Shown piece after piece: positions 35,461 to 46,485 of a stretch of 64,000 bases of DNA. This stretch comes from Phlyctochytrium arcticum (taxonomy: Eukaryota > Chytridiomycota > Chytridiomycetes > Chytridiales > Chytridiaceae). Both the position numbers and the translations under genes were made by a program. The notes beneath the pieces were generated by a model that was given only the letters and a program-made list of their open reading frames with translations, was not told the origin of the DNA and did not search any database. Location: the NCBI GenBank assembly GCA_025602905.1, contig JAHLKI010000024.1, forward strand, positions 1-64,000. Direction: 5' to 3'. Position 1 is the first letter of the stretch. Each line of letters starts with the position of its first letter.

Positions 35461-37294
35461 CTACGGCGTAAGAAACGACGATGATCGGCTCAGGATCGTT
35501 CGTCTGTACCTCGAAAAAGGAATATCCCGACCTTTTGTATAATGTGTTGAGAAGGGCATTGAATGCGGGTACACCCCAACGCTTGCAAACCAGAAAAGTA
35601 ATCTTGAGAGGCTCCAACGCCATGCAAGCTCCAGCAATCTGGCCCATTCACAAATCTCACGGTTATACACAATCACAGGACAATGGTCAATTTGGGCATA
35701 AAAAATGTCTGATTGCGACCGAGAACTACATTCTACAGGTTGATTTACATCCAAGATAGGAGACTGACTACATTCTTCTAAATCCTCGGGACCATGTCCC
35801 TGGGAATATAATGTCTCCTCGGTCTGCCGACATTTCAAGTCGGGAGGGCTCGCAGACCTGTAGTCAACTGATGGCCGTTGAGAAGAAGACTTGTCTCTCC
35901 ACGTATCACTATCCGTGAAACGGACACCCTCCCCGGACTGGTCATCCCCATGATAAATCGGCAAGGAAGTCTCAGTGGACGCCTGCACAGATTCGAAAGG
36001 GATGTATACGACCTGGTTATCGTACGTATCCATCGTCCAAGAACTCTTAGCAAATCCGAGAAGCTCTTGGAGGAAATGTGACGTGGTACTTCCAATATAG
36101 TCCACGAGTTCGTCTTTTGCTGCATCTGAGTCCAGCCGGTGACTAAAAAACGGCGGAATAAATTAGTGATCCACTGGTTAAAAGTGTATTTTCCTTGACT
36201 TACCGTTTCATGACGGCCACCACAACATCGGAAATCATGTCCACATCATCCATTTTTAGTATCACTCTCAAATCACGTTTGATCCAAGGGACCAATTTGT
36301 CAAGTAGCGCTTGGTTGCGGATAAATGCGCTTGGATTGACGTCTTTTTTGACCAAGGGATGAGCTCTTACTCGAAGGTTGTGGGCATAAATATATCTACA
36401 CGTTCTGTTAGTAGGTACAGAACACCGGCAACGAAGATGATGGCCTAACCTCCTGAACGCTTCAGCCGCCGTTTGACGCGGTTCCTGCTCTTCTTCATAC
36501 TGCCTCCGTCCATCGCTGTTGCGGGGGAGAGAAGAGCTGCTATAAAAATCCCGATATCGCGTTCGGTCCTGCTGAGTTGGACGCCTGGATATCATCGCAA
36601 GTGAGTTGATTCCTCACAATCGGAAACAGTTCCGAAGATGGAACTAACCGAAAACGGTATGGTTTGTCACTGGCAGTCACAAACTCAAACTGTCATCGCA
36701 AACCAAAAATCAGCATCAGGGTATCCAATCTACTCCCGAGAAGCAAAACCACCAACCTTTTCATATCCATCAGCCCCATCAGCAGGAATCACACCAAACT
36801 GGATAGGTGATCGGCATTCGGGACATTCTTGACGAAACTCGGCCCACTGGCAGATACAATCAAAACAGAACGAATCTATAAAGTCATTTATTTATTGATT
36901 CTGAGCAAAAAAGATGCCAATTTAAATACTTACGATAGCATGGATGAAGGTACATTTGATCCCGCTTGGTGTGCAGGCAAATCGAGCAGTTGCGGCCGAC
37001 ATCTTGAGTCGGACTGTCCGATTCATGATTTTCGGATTGAGGCTCTAAAGTGCGCCGACCTGGTGAGCAGCTTCTGCTTCGATCACGGACCGGTTCTTTT
37101 CCTTTACTCCGACGACGACGACGGCGGGTGGATGAAGGGATATCGGACTGTGACTTTGCTTGCTTTTGCTCCTCCAAACAAACTGTAGATCGTGATCGGC
37201 TTCTGCTTTCACGGCTAGAACGTTCAACGATACTAGACAGATCTTCCTCTACAAAGCCTTCCAACAATTGTATAGAGTCTTCTGGGCTCGTCAT
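35461..37294 (-). CDS. TOPORS: TOPORS-like RING E3 ubiquitin/SUMO ligase
   Basis: Six exons (37294-36934, 36875-36757, 36689-36649, 36584-36450, 36395-36204, 36142-35461) give 509 residues. TOPORS is a nuclear RING ligase acting with both ubiquitin and SUMO. After an Arg/Ser-rich N-terminus (RSRSRS, RRRRRRSKGKE), a complete C3HC4 RING spans the first intron: CSIC, CYHSFC, FDC and CPEC, with the TOPORS-like CQWAEFRQECP spacing. A Phe/Tyr-rich strand (FEFVTASDKPYRF) follows, then a Pro-Trp motif (LVPWIKRDL) and a helical segment with SHFLQELLGFAKSSWTMDTYDN. The last matches the vertebrate TOPORS stretch FIHE.Y.FARSPYNMEAYD. The final exon has acidic/Ser-rich sequence; its last 60 residues (LLELAWRWSLSRLLFW) look intron-derived, so the true C-terminus may differ. 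Confidence 0.83.
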
Positions 37295-37777
37295 TAGATG
37301 AATACTCGGTTTGTGAAGTCGTTTGGTCGTGGTTGATTGCAGGTGCGGGGTGGGGTATAATGAAATCGCCGAATCGAGGTTGGTAGGCACAGGAATCACA
37401 GGATTGTGGGTGCAGTGAGTAGATAAAGGGCTCTTTGCTCTAGGGCGAGATTATGGGTTTACATAGTGCTCCCAGTACGGTATAATTCCTTGTCGATCTG
37501 GTGCCAATCCGACAATTCTGATCGGTCAAAATTTAGGTCAGCGGCATTACTGCGCAACCTGACGGAGGTCATCAGACATACAGTAGGAGTAAAAGGACTT
37601 TGGGGAGAAATTCAAGTATAATATTAGAAGAACGTATATAAACCTCAAGCACGTTGCGCAACGTTTTGCGATACCAAAAATACATGTTCACTCATGTTTG
37701 TGGGTCAGAATGAAATGACAGCGATAGAGCCCTACATCCATGGTGTCAAATCCAGACTGAACCTCAGGCAAACCACT
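37295..37777. other. Intergenic
   Basis: This 483-bp spacer should carry the TOPORS promoter and the 3' flank of the neighbouring minus-strand gene. Nothing coding is supported. An open minus-strand frame extends TOPORS upstream to 37399 but has no ATG before 37294. Confidence 0.4.
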
Positions 37778-40376
37778 CTAGTCATCTGATTCTTCCCCCA
37801 TGGCCATGATAACCACCATGCCTTCCTTTCCCAATGCACGCATACCAAATTCATTAGTCTGATCCATAGTAGTAGATGTCATCCGCAAATCCCGGCGCAA
37901 GACGTCTCCAACCAGAGTTTCCATGGCTGGATTGGCGTTGCCGAGGATAAGCCAGCTGTTGACGAGTCGGTTCTCGTCTTCGTTAAGCGCCCATTGGCCT
38001 TGGCAGATGAATTGGGATGAGTGCGAGCCAAGCAGGGATTCGGAGGGGAGGAGGGATGGGGTGAGGGATGGCTGGCTCATACTGTCGTCGCTGTCACTGG
38101 CAGGGGTGGGGTTGGTCCCGTTTCCGGTCCTGCCATTCCCATAATCTTGGTCCGAATCACCGGGTAGAACGAGGAGGGCAACATAGCCATGCCCAGGGAG
38201 TGAACACGGTTTGTCCAATTGCACGCAATCACAAGATAATCTCCGGCCCCCACGTCCGGGAGCTTTCGCCGTCCGAGTAATTTCACCCCACAAGGGGGTC
38301 CCAAGCAGAGACTTTTTCGGAACGCGGAGATCAAAGGACAACGGGTCACCTTCCCCCATGTCCTCCTTAACTTCAGAGAACAGGTCGGAATTTCCTGCCA
38401 AATGAAAGATTTTACAATCCTCCAGGGTTTGGAACCGGTTACGGCACTTGAAACGGATATCCAGGGTGGCGAGCTGGGTGAGTGTGTGGTGGAGGCTATG
38501 GTCGGCTGGCAGCCTTCTTGAAAATTCTCGCATCTCGCTGGGCGAAACTGTGGAGCGTTCCGTTGAAATGCGAGATTGCAAAGAATGCTCGCGTCGTGAG
38601 AGATTGGCGGATTGCCGGGTGTGATTTGTCTCCGAGTCCCTATAGGTAGTGGTGGGGGTGGCAATCGATTGAGCAAAGTCTTTGAATTGTCTTGTGAAGT
38701 TGTTGGTGGCGGTAGCCGTTGATTGAGCAAAGTCTTCCACCTCTTTCGTATATGTTAGAACTTTGCTGGGAACAGATACAAGAAAAACCCATACCTTCTT
38801 CATCACTAGACGGCCCCGATTTTCGAGAAAATTCGCTGTCCGAAACATAGGGCGGACAAGACCCAATGGCCGGGTCATAGGCAGCTTCCAGTACGGCAAG
38901 AACACTGGTCCCCCCAGTGAGGGCAGCATCAATTATTTCTAGGTCGTCCAATTTTTTCTTGGGAGGGGCGGGGGTCAAGGTCGCGGCTTTACTCTCGGTT
39001 AAAGAAATGAGCGGTCCCGATGTGTCTTTGGCATTTTTGTCTGGCGTTGCAAAGTCTACAGACGGTGATTTGGTAGGTTCGACGACCGAGTCAGTCTGTT
39101 GTCCCCGAGTGAGGCTACTAGTACCGACAGGGGTGGTGGGTATAATGGTAGGTTCGATGTTGTTGGCGCCGGAAGGTGATTCAGAATGCTTTTCCACCAC
39201 TGTTTCCGTGCTACCCGTAATTTCTAGCGTTGCAAGGGAGGTAGCAAGGTTTGATTCAGCTGCTGAAGCCGCCTTTTGCGTAGGCCTAAAATGCCATATA
39301 AAGGGATTAATTTCAAGACACGGAAATGCGCGCGATGACCCAAACTCACAATCCAAAAAAATCATCATCCATCTCGGGTATCCCCACCCCCAAATCCGGC
39401 AAGTCATCAAGATACCCATGATGTTCCGCCATAGGCCTAAAAAATGTCATATGAGGAAATTGAATCAAGAAACGGGGTTTATCAAAACTCACGTCTGAAC
39501 GAAGAAATTGTCAGTGATGTTCGGCTTCCCGGTCCCAAAATCGGGCAAATCATCAAGAGAGACGTTATTTTCGGCTAGGTAAAAAGAGGGCACGAGGGAT
39601 TCTTGTTTTGCTCGTGATTTTTGTTCTTGCCGGAGCTCGCGGGCCATGGCATATTTTCGGGAAAGGGCTGCCTGTCGTTCCCGTTTTAAATTTTGGGCGG
39701 TCGTCTCGATGGCTTCCTTTAATGTACTCGGAGGCGAGACGATATTCTGTCGGCGGACGGTGGCTGCTCTCGAGGCTTCTGGAGTGGGGATGGCGGATGT
39801 CCAAGGTGACGTTGTGGGACGATAAATAGGACTCAACCCCAATCTCAGATTTTGGGTAACGGGAAGCCCGCGGGCATCATCGACGTCGGGCATAATATTC
39901 GTTGTAGTGTTTGGAGGAAGGCCACGGATATCCACGTCACGGATATCCCCATTGTCGTCGTCGTCGTCGTGAAAACTGCTGCTGCTGCGAATCGTGTTTT
40001 GGGCAAGGATATTGTCGTTCTTATACCATCCGGATTTGGCCAAGGAGTCTTTGAAGTCACTGAATGAGCTGGTTAGATTATGGGACAACCAGGTTCCTTT
40101 GATTTTGGCGTAGGTGGGTCCAGATACTGGAACTGCTCGATCGGTATCCGTTCTTGTTGTTGTTGTGGTTGGCGCGGCGGCGACGATCGGTACAGACGCG
40201 TAGGATTCGGTTGACTTCAAGGAGGTCCGTGGCAGGTCGCTGGTGGGTGGTGGTCTTGGTGGTCTTGCTGCTGTTGCTTTTGTCGTCGTCGTCGGAGTTG
40301 GGAGGGGGAGCGGGAACGACACACACTCTGGATACGATTCGGCGGCGGCGGCTGCGGCGACTGACAGGTCAGACAT
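37778..40376 (-). CDS. Large Ser/Thr-rich protein with duplicated acidic LDDLPD motif, unknown
   Basis: Four exons (40376-39493, 39436-39350, 39285-38795, 38742-37778) give 808 residues with consistent phases. The N-terminal third is Pro/Thr/Ala-rich disorder, followed by a charged helix (NLKRERQAALSRKYAMARE). At the first intron the sequence SLDDLPDFGTGKPNITDNFF is echoed by the small second exon, YLDDLPDLGVGIPEMDDDFF, so the exon appears to derive from duplication. After a second disordered region comes LDDLEIIDAALTGGTSVLAVLEAAYDP. The C-terminal 250 residues look folded: RRLPADHSLHHTLTQLATLD, GYVALLVLPGD and a closing MVVIMAMGEESDD. I do not recognise the family. The LDDLP motifs could be short interaction motifs, but that is a guess. 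Confidence 0.75.
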
Positions 40377-40656
40377 GGAGTCCAGCTACTTCTTCTTCTT
40401 ATTCAGATCCTCCAAGTACTCTGTATCTGCGCTTTCCTGTAAAGACGCCGACGACGACGAAAAAGTTGCAAGTTTTGACGGCGACGTGAAATTGGATGGT
40501 TTTTGACAAACCCTAGCTCGCGGCGGGCCCCGCCAGGGGGGCAATTAACGCGATTTTCCCACGCTGGCCAAACCCGGGTTGTCCGGACGCGGTGTCGCGG
40601 CTTAAGTAAGCTGAACCCCCGCTCGGTTTTCGTTTTTTTTGAACTTTTTTGGGGAT
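40377..40656. promoter_or_regulatory. Promoter of the 808-residue protein gene
   Basis: This 280-bp GC-rich spacer lies between the start of the 808-residue gene and the stop of the OTUD3-like gene, both on the minus strand. It contains the near-palindromic block ggcgggccccgcc at 40521-40533. No TATA box is obvious on the minus strand. Confidence 0.4.
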
Positions 40657-41845
40657 TTATATTTGGATAGCTTTGAGTGCTAGACCAACATTGTCGACAG
40701 GTACATTGTCTGGCTGTTGCTGTCCGGCCTTTCGATCCAGCGCACGAGCTTTCCGCTCTTTCCGCGCCGCCACTTGCTTGTCTTTTCGGGACTGCGATTT
40801 AGAGACGGGCTTTTCAGTTGCCGGATCCACTTCACACGCCTTGTCAGAGGGGGTCAGTGCCGCTGGTGCATTTGGACTGGACACGTTGACTGAATCATTC
40901 GGGGGCAGCGTCGAATCATTTAATGGGATTGTTTGCTCAATGAAACCGGCCTTGGGAGCCGATGGCGACGACGACGATCCGCCCTTGGCCGTTTTTCTTT
41001 CTCGTTCAGAAAGGATGAAGTCCACCGCCTTGCCAGGATCGCCCTTGAACCGTTTCAGCAGTCTCCTGACTTTTTTCAAGTCTGTCATGTTTGCATTCTC
41101 CATCACGGCCTTTTCCAGCTCAGTCAGGGCAAGAGGGTCACTGGCAGGCTTGTTTGCGGGGAGTACATCAGTAGCAGGGTCGACTGACTGACTCAATGGC
41201 CCATCAACCAATTCAGAGCAAGAAGAATAATGTTCCCAAGAATGGTAAACAATCTGCAACGCCGGCGGTCTTGATCCATCCTCCATGACCTGCTGCTGCT
41301 GTTCATCGGGTGGTAACCCGCTGATAATCCATACAGGCTCACCCACTTGATGAACCTTGACGTCGACCCGTTTGGCTCGCGCAAATGCGACAATCTCCAT
41401 ATTGCCCCCATGGACGCCATCTCGCCGCATCCGCTCCACATATTGTTCGAACGACCCCGCTTCATCTCGACTCACAAAGGCGGCAAAATCATCCTGGTAA
41501 CGCAAAAGAGTGTCACAGACTGTATTGCGGACTGTTTGGTGCGATTGGGGTGAACCCGAGTATTGATCTGATAACGCTCTGTACTTGTCGGATCCGAGTT
41601 AGCCAGCTGATCCACAGTCAAGAACCTTGAAACAGACCTAAACAGACAGTTTCCGTCCCCCGTCATATCCTTTATAATGCGCATGGTGAATTTCTGGTGT
41701 GTGTACATGCAAACGTTCTGTACTTTGTTACCTTTATTTGCAAGTTGCATTGTGCCAGCTGGCGGTCCAGCAAGTCAGTCGCAGCGTACGGTTCGTCATG
41801 GCGTTTCTTTTTGGGAGTCCTTTTCTTCTGTTTTCCCTTTGTCAT
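40657..41845 (-). CDS. OTUD3: OTUD3-like OTU deubiquitinase
   Basis: Three exons (41845-41732, 41669-41638, 41578-40657) give 355 residues. The tiny 32-nt second exon carries the catalytic loop DMTGDGNCLFR with the nucleophilic Cys; the general-base His lies in SWEHYSS. Between them are RALSDQYSG, RNTVCDTLLRYQDDFAAFV and NMEIVAFARAKRVDVKVHQ, all closely paralleling human OTUD3. A UBA-like helix bundle follows (LTELEKAVMENANMTDLKKV), then a Lys/Arg-rich tail and the ending VGLALKAIQI, like the ALNI end of OTUD3. The N-terminus is basic (MTKGKQKKRTPKKKRHDEP). The enzyme should remove ubiquitin from substrates in the cytosol. The intron-exon choice is supported because only this splicing keeps the family sequence in frame. 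Confidence 0.93.
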
Positions 41846-44140
41846 CTTTCCGTAGTGATATGGCCAGTTTCGCCCAGAGTTTCGCCTAGATTCTTTTTGA
41901 TCCTGTCAGTGATGCTTGCGGATCTTCCGGCGGATCTTTGCTGACATCTTGCGTGGCGCAGTCGTAGGACGTTTTGGCCGGTCCCTCTGGCGGCGGCTGG
42001 CCGGGCCGTCGTCATTGACAGATGCTCACCATGTCAAAAGTCGATCAACTCGACGTATTCTCTTACTGCACAGATTTGCTCTTACATTCCGCTGTACTGA
42101 TCGAGCTCACGTTTACATATTTGGCATGGGGAGCATTGCGGATGCCAGATTCCCCACCAAACTTTACTTCCTGTTCTTTCGCAGCTCGATGGTCTATCTC
42201 GACAGCGACGATTCCGATGGACCTTGGTTGCCAGTTCCGGCGGTAAAGCTACTTATGAGTGCTTACCTCCCTCCTCCAAGTACCGGCCGGTACGTCCAGA
42301 GGGGGTTTGGATTTCGCTTTCAAATTTTCGCCGCCAAGGACCAATGGTGAAGGCATTGGAGGCATTGGCGTAGGCATTCATCACCGCATCCGCAGTTTCG
42401 GATGGGTTTTCGAACATTCTGAAGTCCCAGCACCCAGTTCCACCAAAGCAACCCGCGGAACCAACCCGCGACACGAGAGTTGGGGGGTTAAGTTGGGTTG
42501 GTGGGTTTTTAATAACGCACGAGGTCGGAGATGGAAGGCACCCTCTCTTCCTTTGCATCCAGATTCCAGGACGAGTTGACAGCTTGGCATCCATTACCGG
42601 GTAGGTCACTCGAAGACGGGGAACAGCAAGGTTCGTGTCCTTCCCTGATCAGGATTTTTGTCAGTGGAGGTGGAGGTGCCCTCCTCATCCGATATGATAT
42701 GGGAAAAAGGCGGGATGCCCAGCCAAGAGACGTCCGCATCCCGCACTTTCTTGCCCCTTAGTATTATTCCACGCTTGTTTTGAATAGCACTCGTCGTTTT
42801 CCTCGGAGCCGTGCGCTGGTGGCAATCGTTTTGCCAAAGCTCCTGAATTCGAACTTGAGAGTGGTCCAGGCGGAGTTTCTTTTGGTGTGTGTATGGACGG
42901 GCGAGCGTCGGACAAGTGACACCCCACGCGGGGAGCAGCCTGGCAGCCTGCTCGCCTGAGACATCTTTTATCTCAGAGCAATCGCTCACGTTCGCTAAAC
43001 TTTGGCTCACGCGAGTAAAGTTGCTTGGCCCAAGTTGGCCGTGGGGGGTCAACTTTTTTATTTATCTGGCGGAAAGGATTGTTTTTTTTTACCCAGTTTC
43101 ATACTTGAGAAATCCGAGTTTGACCCTGCGTATATGTGCGGGCGGACTTGCAAAAAAAAAACGACAATACTATCAAAACTTGACAACGGCATGAAGTCGA
43201 TTGGGATGTTTTTTACTGCATGCACTGCCATTCACTCAAGCAGTAGCCGCATTAGCGCCGTTTTTTTTACATACGGCAGCCCTGCCAGCCCAGACGATGG
43301 GTTTATTTGATGGCGGCATCCGGGAGATGTACAGACTCGGTGCCACGATTTTTAACAATGCCTTGGGTTGTTGTTGTTGGGTACGCAGGAAAGGTTGTTT
43401 GTTGTTTGCTGATGAGGATCTGGTTGAGGAAAGATGGGAAAAGAATAAATGGCAATTATACACGTGCCTAATGCACGTTTCAGGGACGACATATAACAAC
43501 CTTTTAATTTCTTTTCCTGAAGATACTTGTTTGTGATAGAGCCAGGGATTAAGCGCGACCAGGCAGTCACTTGGCCTGCTGGCTGCTTGCATGCATTGCT
43601 TGGGCCAGCGGTTTCCAGCGATTTCCAACAGATGGTCAAGATCTTTTGATGTAGCGCGAGTACGCCCGTCGCCCAAACATGGTCAACAAAAAAGTCCGAC
43701 CTTGGGCCCCCCCACGCGTCTCGCTATCGTCACCAAACCTCGCGGACCTCGCACACACCAACGTCAGCATCTTACTCAAAGTAAAAGTACCAGTGAGTAC
43801 GAAAAGTAGGAGAGCGGGAGCGCTCAGCGTTGTGTGTACCAAGAAAAAAAGAATGTCACAAAGCTTTCCTGTGAATATTCGGGGTTGCAAGAGATCATTT
43901 GGAGTTTCTCAAATTACTCATACGGGAGACGACGAAAGAACACTTCGACCATCCAAACGACGGACCACGGCGAACGATGGCCGCCGCCCGCCCCCCGGAT
44001 GACCTTGGCTAGGTTCGCCCCGACTCGAGTATATAAAGCAAGGGAGTCGGTGATCCCTCCCCGCAACCTCACCCCCACCAACTGGTCCCAATCCCTCATA
44101 TCCACCACCCCGACCCTTTCACCCCTCCTCATCAGCAACC
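41846..44140. other. Gene-poor region upstream of the lipase gene
   Basis: About 2.3 kb without a supported gene. Open frames on both strands (for example 42253-42609 minus and 43201-43536 plus) are short, unlike any family and overlap each other. A run of T and A tracts occurs at 43080-43170. The last 300 bp form the lipase promoter. Confidence 0.4.
44030..44038 (+). promoter_or_regulatory. TATA box of the lipase gene
   Basis: The string tatataaag lies 102 bp upstream of the lipase ATG at 44141 and is followed by a C-rich, ATG-free leader. Spacing and orientation suit a highly expressed, regulated secreted enzyme. Confidence 0.6.
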
Positions 44141-45433
44141 ATGTTTGGAAAGGTCCTTGTCTCTGTCTTGTCGCTGGCCATGTTCATGCAGCCTATGGCG
44201 CTGGCCGCCCCGCTGCAAGCCGAGAGTGATGGACTGTCTGAGGAGCAGATGCTTCAGATCCGCCTCAACTACTTGACCGAGGTAAGCTTTTGCAAGGTCA
44301 AATGTCTGATGCCCTGTTTTCTGAACAAGCACCCCCCAGGTCACCCACAGCACCAACTTTAGTGCAGCGGCGGTAGATGACCTTTCATCGCCAGTCATGA
44401 AGCAAGTCATTGTCGATTTGGCCGAGGAAACTGCTACTCCCGAAGACAAGGAAATCGCCTCTCCCCTCCTCGTCTCTGAATCCCACACCAGCCTCAGTGG
44501 TCGGGACATCTCTTTGGTCCCCAATGCCCTTTTGCAAGACCTCAAGCGCAACCAAGCTTATGCTGCCGCTGCATGTATGTCTTCATTTAAACACAACCTG
44601 ATGAAAACTCGCGTTCTAAACAATAGATGCCTCCACCAGATTGTCTCAAATGGTTTGTCAACACAAACTGGAATTGTCGCGAGCGTTGCACCACTTCCCT
44701 CACCCAAGGCACCGAGATGATTCACTTTTTCCACGCCAAAGAGTCTGTCGGATTCATTGCACGAAACGACGCGCGAAAGACAATCATCCTCTCCTTCCGT
44801 GGCAGTCTCACACCCTCCAACTTTATCAACGACCTCAAACTCTACCACAACCAGCTCCAAATCGGCACTCAGCGACTCAAGGTCCCCGCCGACGTCCGCG
44901 TGCACCACGGATTCCAGGAAACCTACCTGGCCGCCCGCGAAAAGATCTTGGAAGAGTTTGCCATCATTGTCAAGGAGGCCAAATACAAGGGTTACAAGGT
45001 CGACATTGTCGGACACAGTTTGGGTGCCGGAGTTGCTGTCCTGGCCGCCATTGACCTCGTTGACCGCCTCGGCGACGACGTCGGAAGCCGGACCACCGTC
45101 TATGCTTATGGACAACCTCGCGTCGGAAACACGGCCTTTGCTACATGGCTCGACTCCCTCAGCTTCACCGTCTACCGCATCACCACCAAGGGCGACCTCA
45201 TCCCCGCCATTCCCCTCCGTGAATGGGGCTACAAACACTCCCGCCCCGAACTCTACATTCCTAACCGCGGCAAGACCCCCCACACCTGCGATGAACGCCC
45301 CGGCGAAGAATCCGCCGTCTGCACCAACGGGGAAAGCCTCGGTGTCAACATTTTTTTGACCTTTGCTACCCCGTTCGGCGTCCTGGCGCACATCAACAAC
45401 TACTTTGATATCATCTTTGGGCCATTCTGTTGA
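44141..45433 (+). CDS. Secreted fungal class-3 lipase
   Basis: Three exons (44141-44281, 44340-44574, 44640-45433) give 389 residues. An N-terminal signal peptide (FGKVLVSVLSLAMFMQPMALA) is followed by a propeptide-like region of about 110 residues. The mature enzyme begins near AAAAYCLKW...NCRERC, the Cys-rich start typical of Rhizomucor-type lipases. Catalytic motifs are clear: the nucleophile elbow GHSLGAG, the oxyanion-loop RGS in SFRGSL, the Asp in TKGDLIPAIP and the His near GYKHSRPELYI. Further Cys residues (HTCDE, AVCTNG, final FC) may form disulfides. Acceptor choice at 44639 is fixed by the AYC-x2-W motif; the earlier AG at 44626 would break the frame. It should hydrolyse extracellular acylglycerols. 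Confidence 0.94.
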
Positions 45434-45767
45434 TCAACTCTGGCTCCCACCCACTTTTTCTTTTACTGTACACACATTTTTGGATCCTCGATCTCATATA
45501 TACCTCCCCACCCCATTCTATAATCTTTCTATCCCGTCGCTTATTTGATATAGGCACTTGTCACATATATTTCCCCCATCCCTTATAGATAGATTACGAT
45601 ACACATTTCTTATATACTTTCCCCCGCTACGAATACACACACATACATCCTCCATTTCAGTCTTTCTCCGCACAGTTGTCAGGCTCCTGGGCAGGTCATC
45701 AGCGAGCGATCGGCGAAAAAACTCCATTTCAGAGGAAGTGTGCGTTATTGATAATGAAACCTTCACT
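45434..45767. other. Intergenic, convergent 3' flanks
   Basis: This 334-bp CT-rich and TA-rich spacer separates the lipase stop from the stop of the small minus-strand gene. It contains several tatata strings but no supported gene. Confidence 0.4.
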
Positions 45768-46068
45768 CTACTCCAGCTCAACCTCGACAACAGCCAAAGT
45801 GGGACTGAAAAAGTCCTTGTACGTAGCCATCCGAAGCTCGATAAGCTTCTCTCCGTGAACTGCAACATAAGACTCATCGTCTGCTTCCCCCTCTTCCTCC
45901 TCATCGGCCATGTCCCCGTACTTGATGCGGGCCTCATGAGGCCTTGGCCTTATCAACCATATCGTGCGCAAACTCCAGTGCCTTGTCCTTGTCTTGCAGC
46001 ACCCGAATCACTTCGATTTCCACCTCCTTTCGGTCGTTGACGTAGACGAGGACTGTATAGGCTTTCAT
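45768..46068 (-). CDS. Small acidic protein of about 91 residues, unknown
   Basis: The ATG at 46068 opens MKAYTVLVYVNDRKEVEIEV and continues to a TGA near 45935. A second in-frame block, ARIKYGDMADEEEE through TLAVVEVELE, runs from 45932 to the stop at 45768. The two join in phase if 25 nt (45957-45933, GTTGAT...TGAG) are removed, giving 91 residues. Both parts have consistent composition and the second begins with a plausible helix, so a real gene is likely. The joining gap is too short for a normal intron and holds a perfect 14-bp palindrome (45930-45943), so a sequence error or recent insertion is equally possible. The predicted fold is a beta-alpha-beta small protein. No family is recognised. 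Confidence 0.55.
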
Positions 46069-46179
46069 TGTCGGATGGATGGATGGATGAGAAGGGAAGG
46101 AAAATTTAGTAGTGACAGAGGATAAAAGCCCGAGGGCTATGGTGTCTAAGGTGTCTACCCATCCCAACAACTCTTGGGC

Positions 46180-46242
46180 AAAGACATCCAAAGACATCGA
46201 AAGACATCGAAAGACATCGAAAGACATCGAAAGACATCGAAA
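46180..46242. repeat. 10-bp tandem repeat, six units
   Basis: The unit aaagacatcg repeats six times without interruption (the first unit ends in cca). It lies in the 417-bp divergent promoter between the 91-residue gene and PUS3. A separate 4-bp run, ggatggatggatgg, occurs at about 46074-46089. Confidence 0.9.
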
Positions 46243-46485
46243 CCAAAATAATACGGCGATGTGTGGCGCAGTAGTGACGACCAAACTCCGACCATCGTGG
46301 CGCAATCCCTGCGCCATTTCAACTAGGGGACCAGGTATAGGTTTTGAGCAAAACCTCTCAAGAAATGTGGAATGTTGTTGCGGTGGACGGCAGCAATTCG
46401 AAAAGGAAGTTCGCATTATACATCTTTGAAAAGGACATTGTACGGAGGAATAGCAGTCTATGAATTCAAAAGATCTAGCTCCATC

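Noticed and set aside
42253..42609. 118-residue minus-strand frame in the 42-kb spacer
   Set aside because: No ATG context, splice partner or family motif, and it overlaps an equally long frame on the other strand.
44558..45391. 277-residue open frame antisense to the lipase gene
   Set aside because: It is the codon-mirror of a confirmed lipase exon and shows no family motif.
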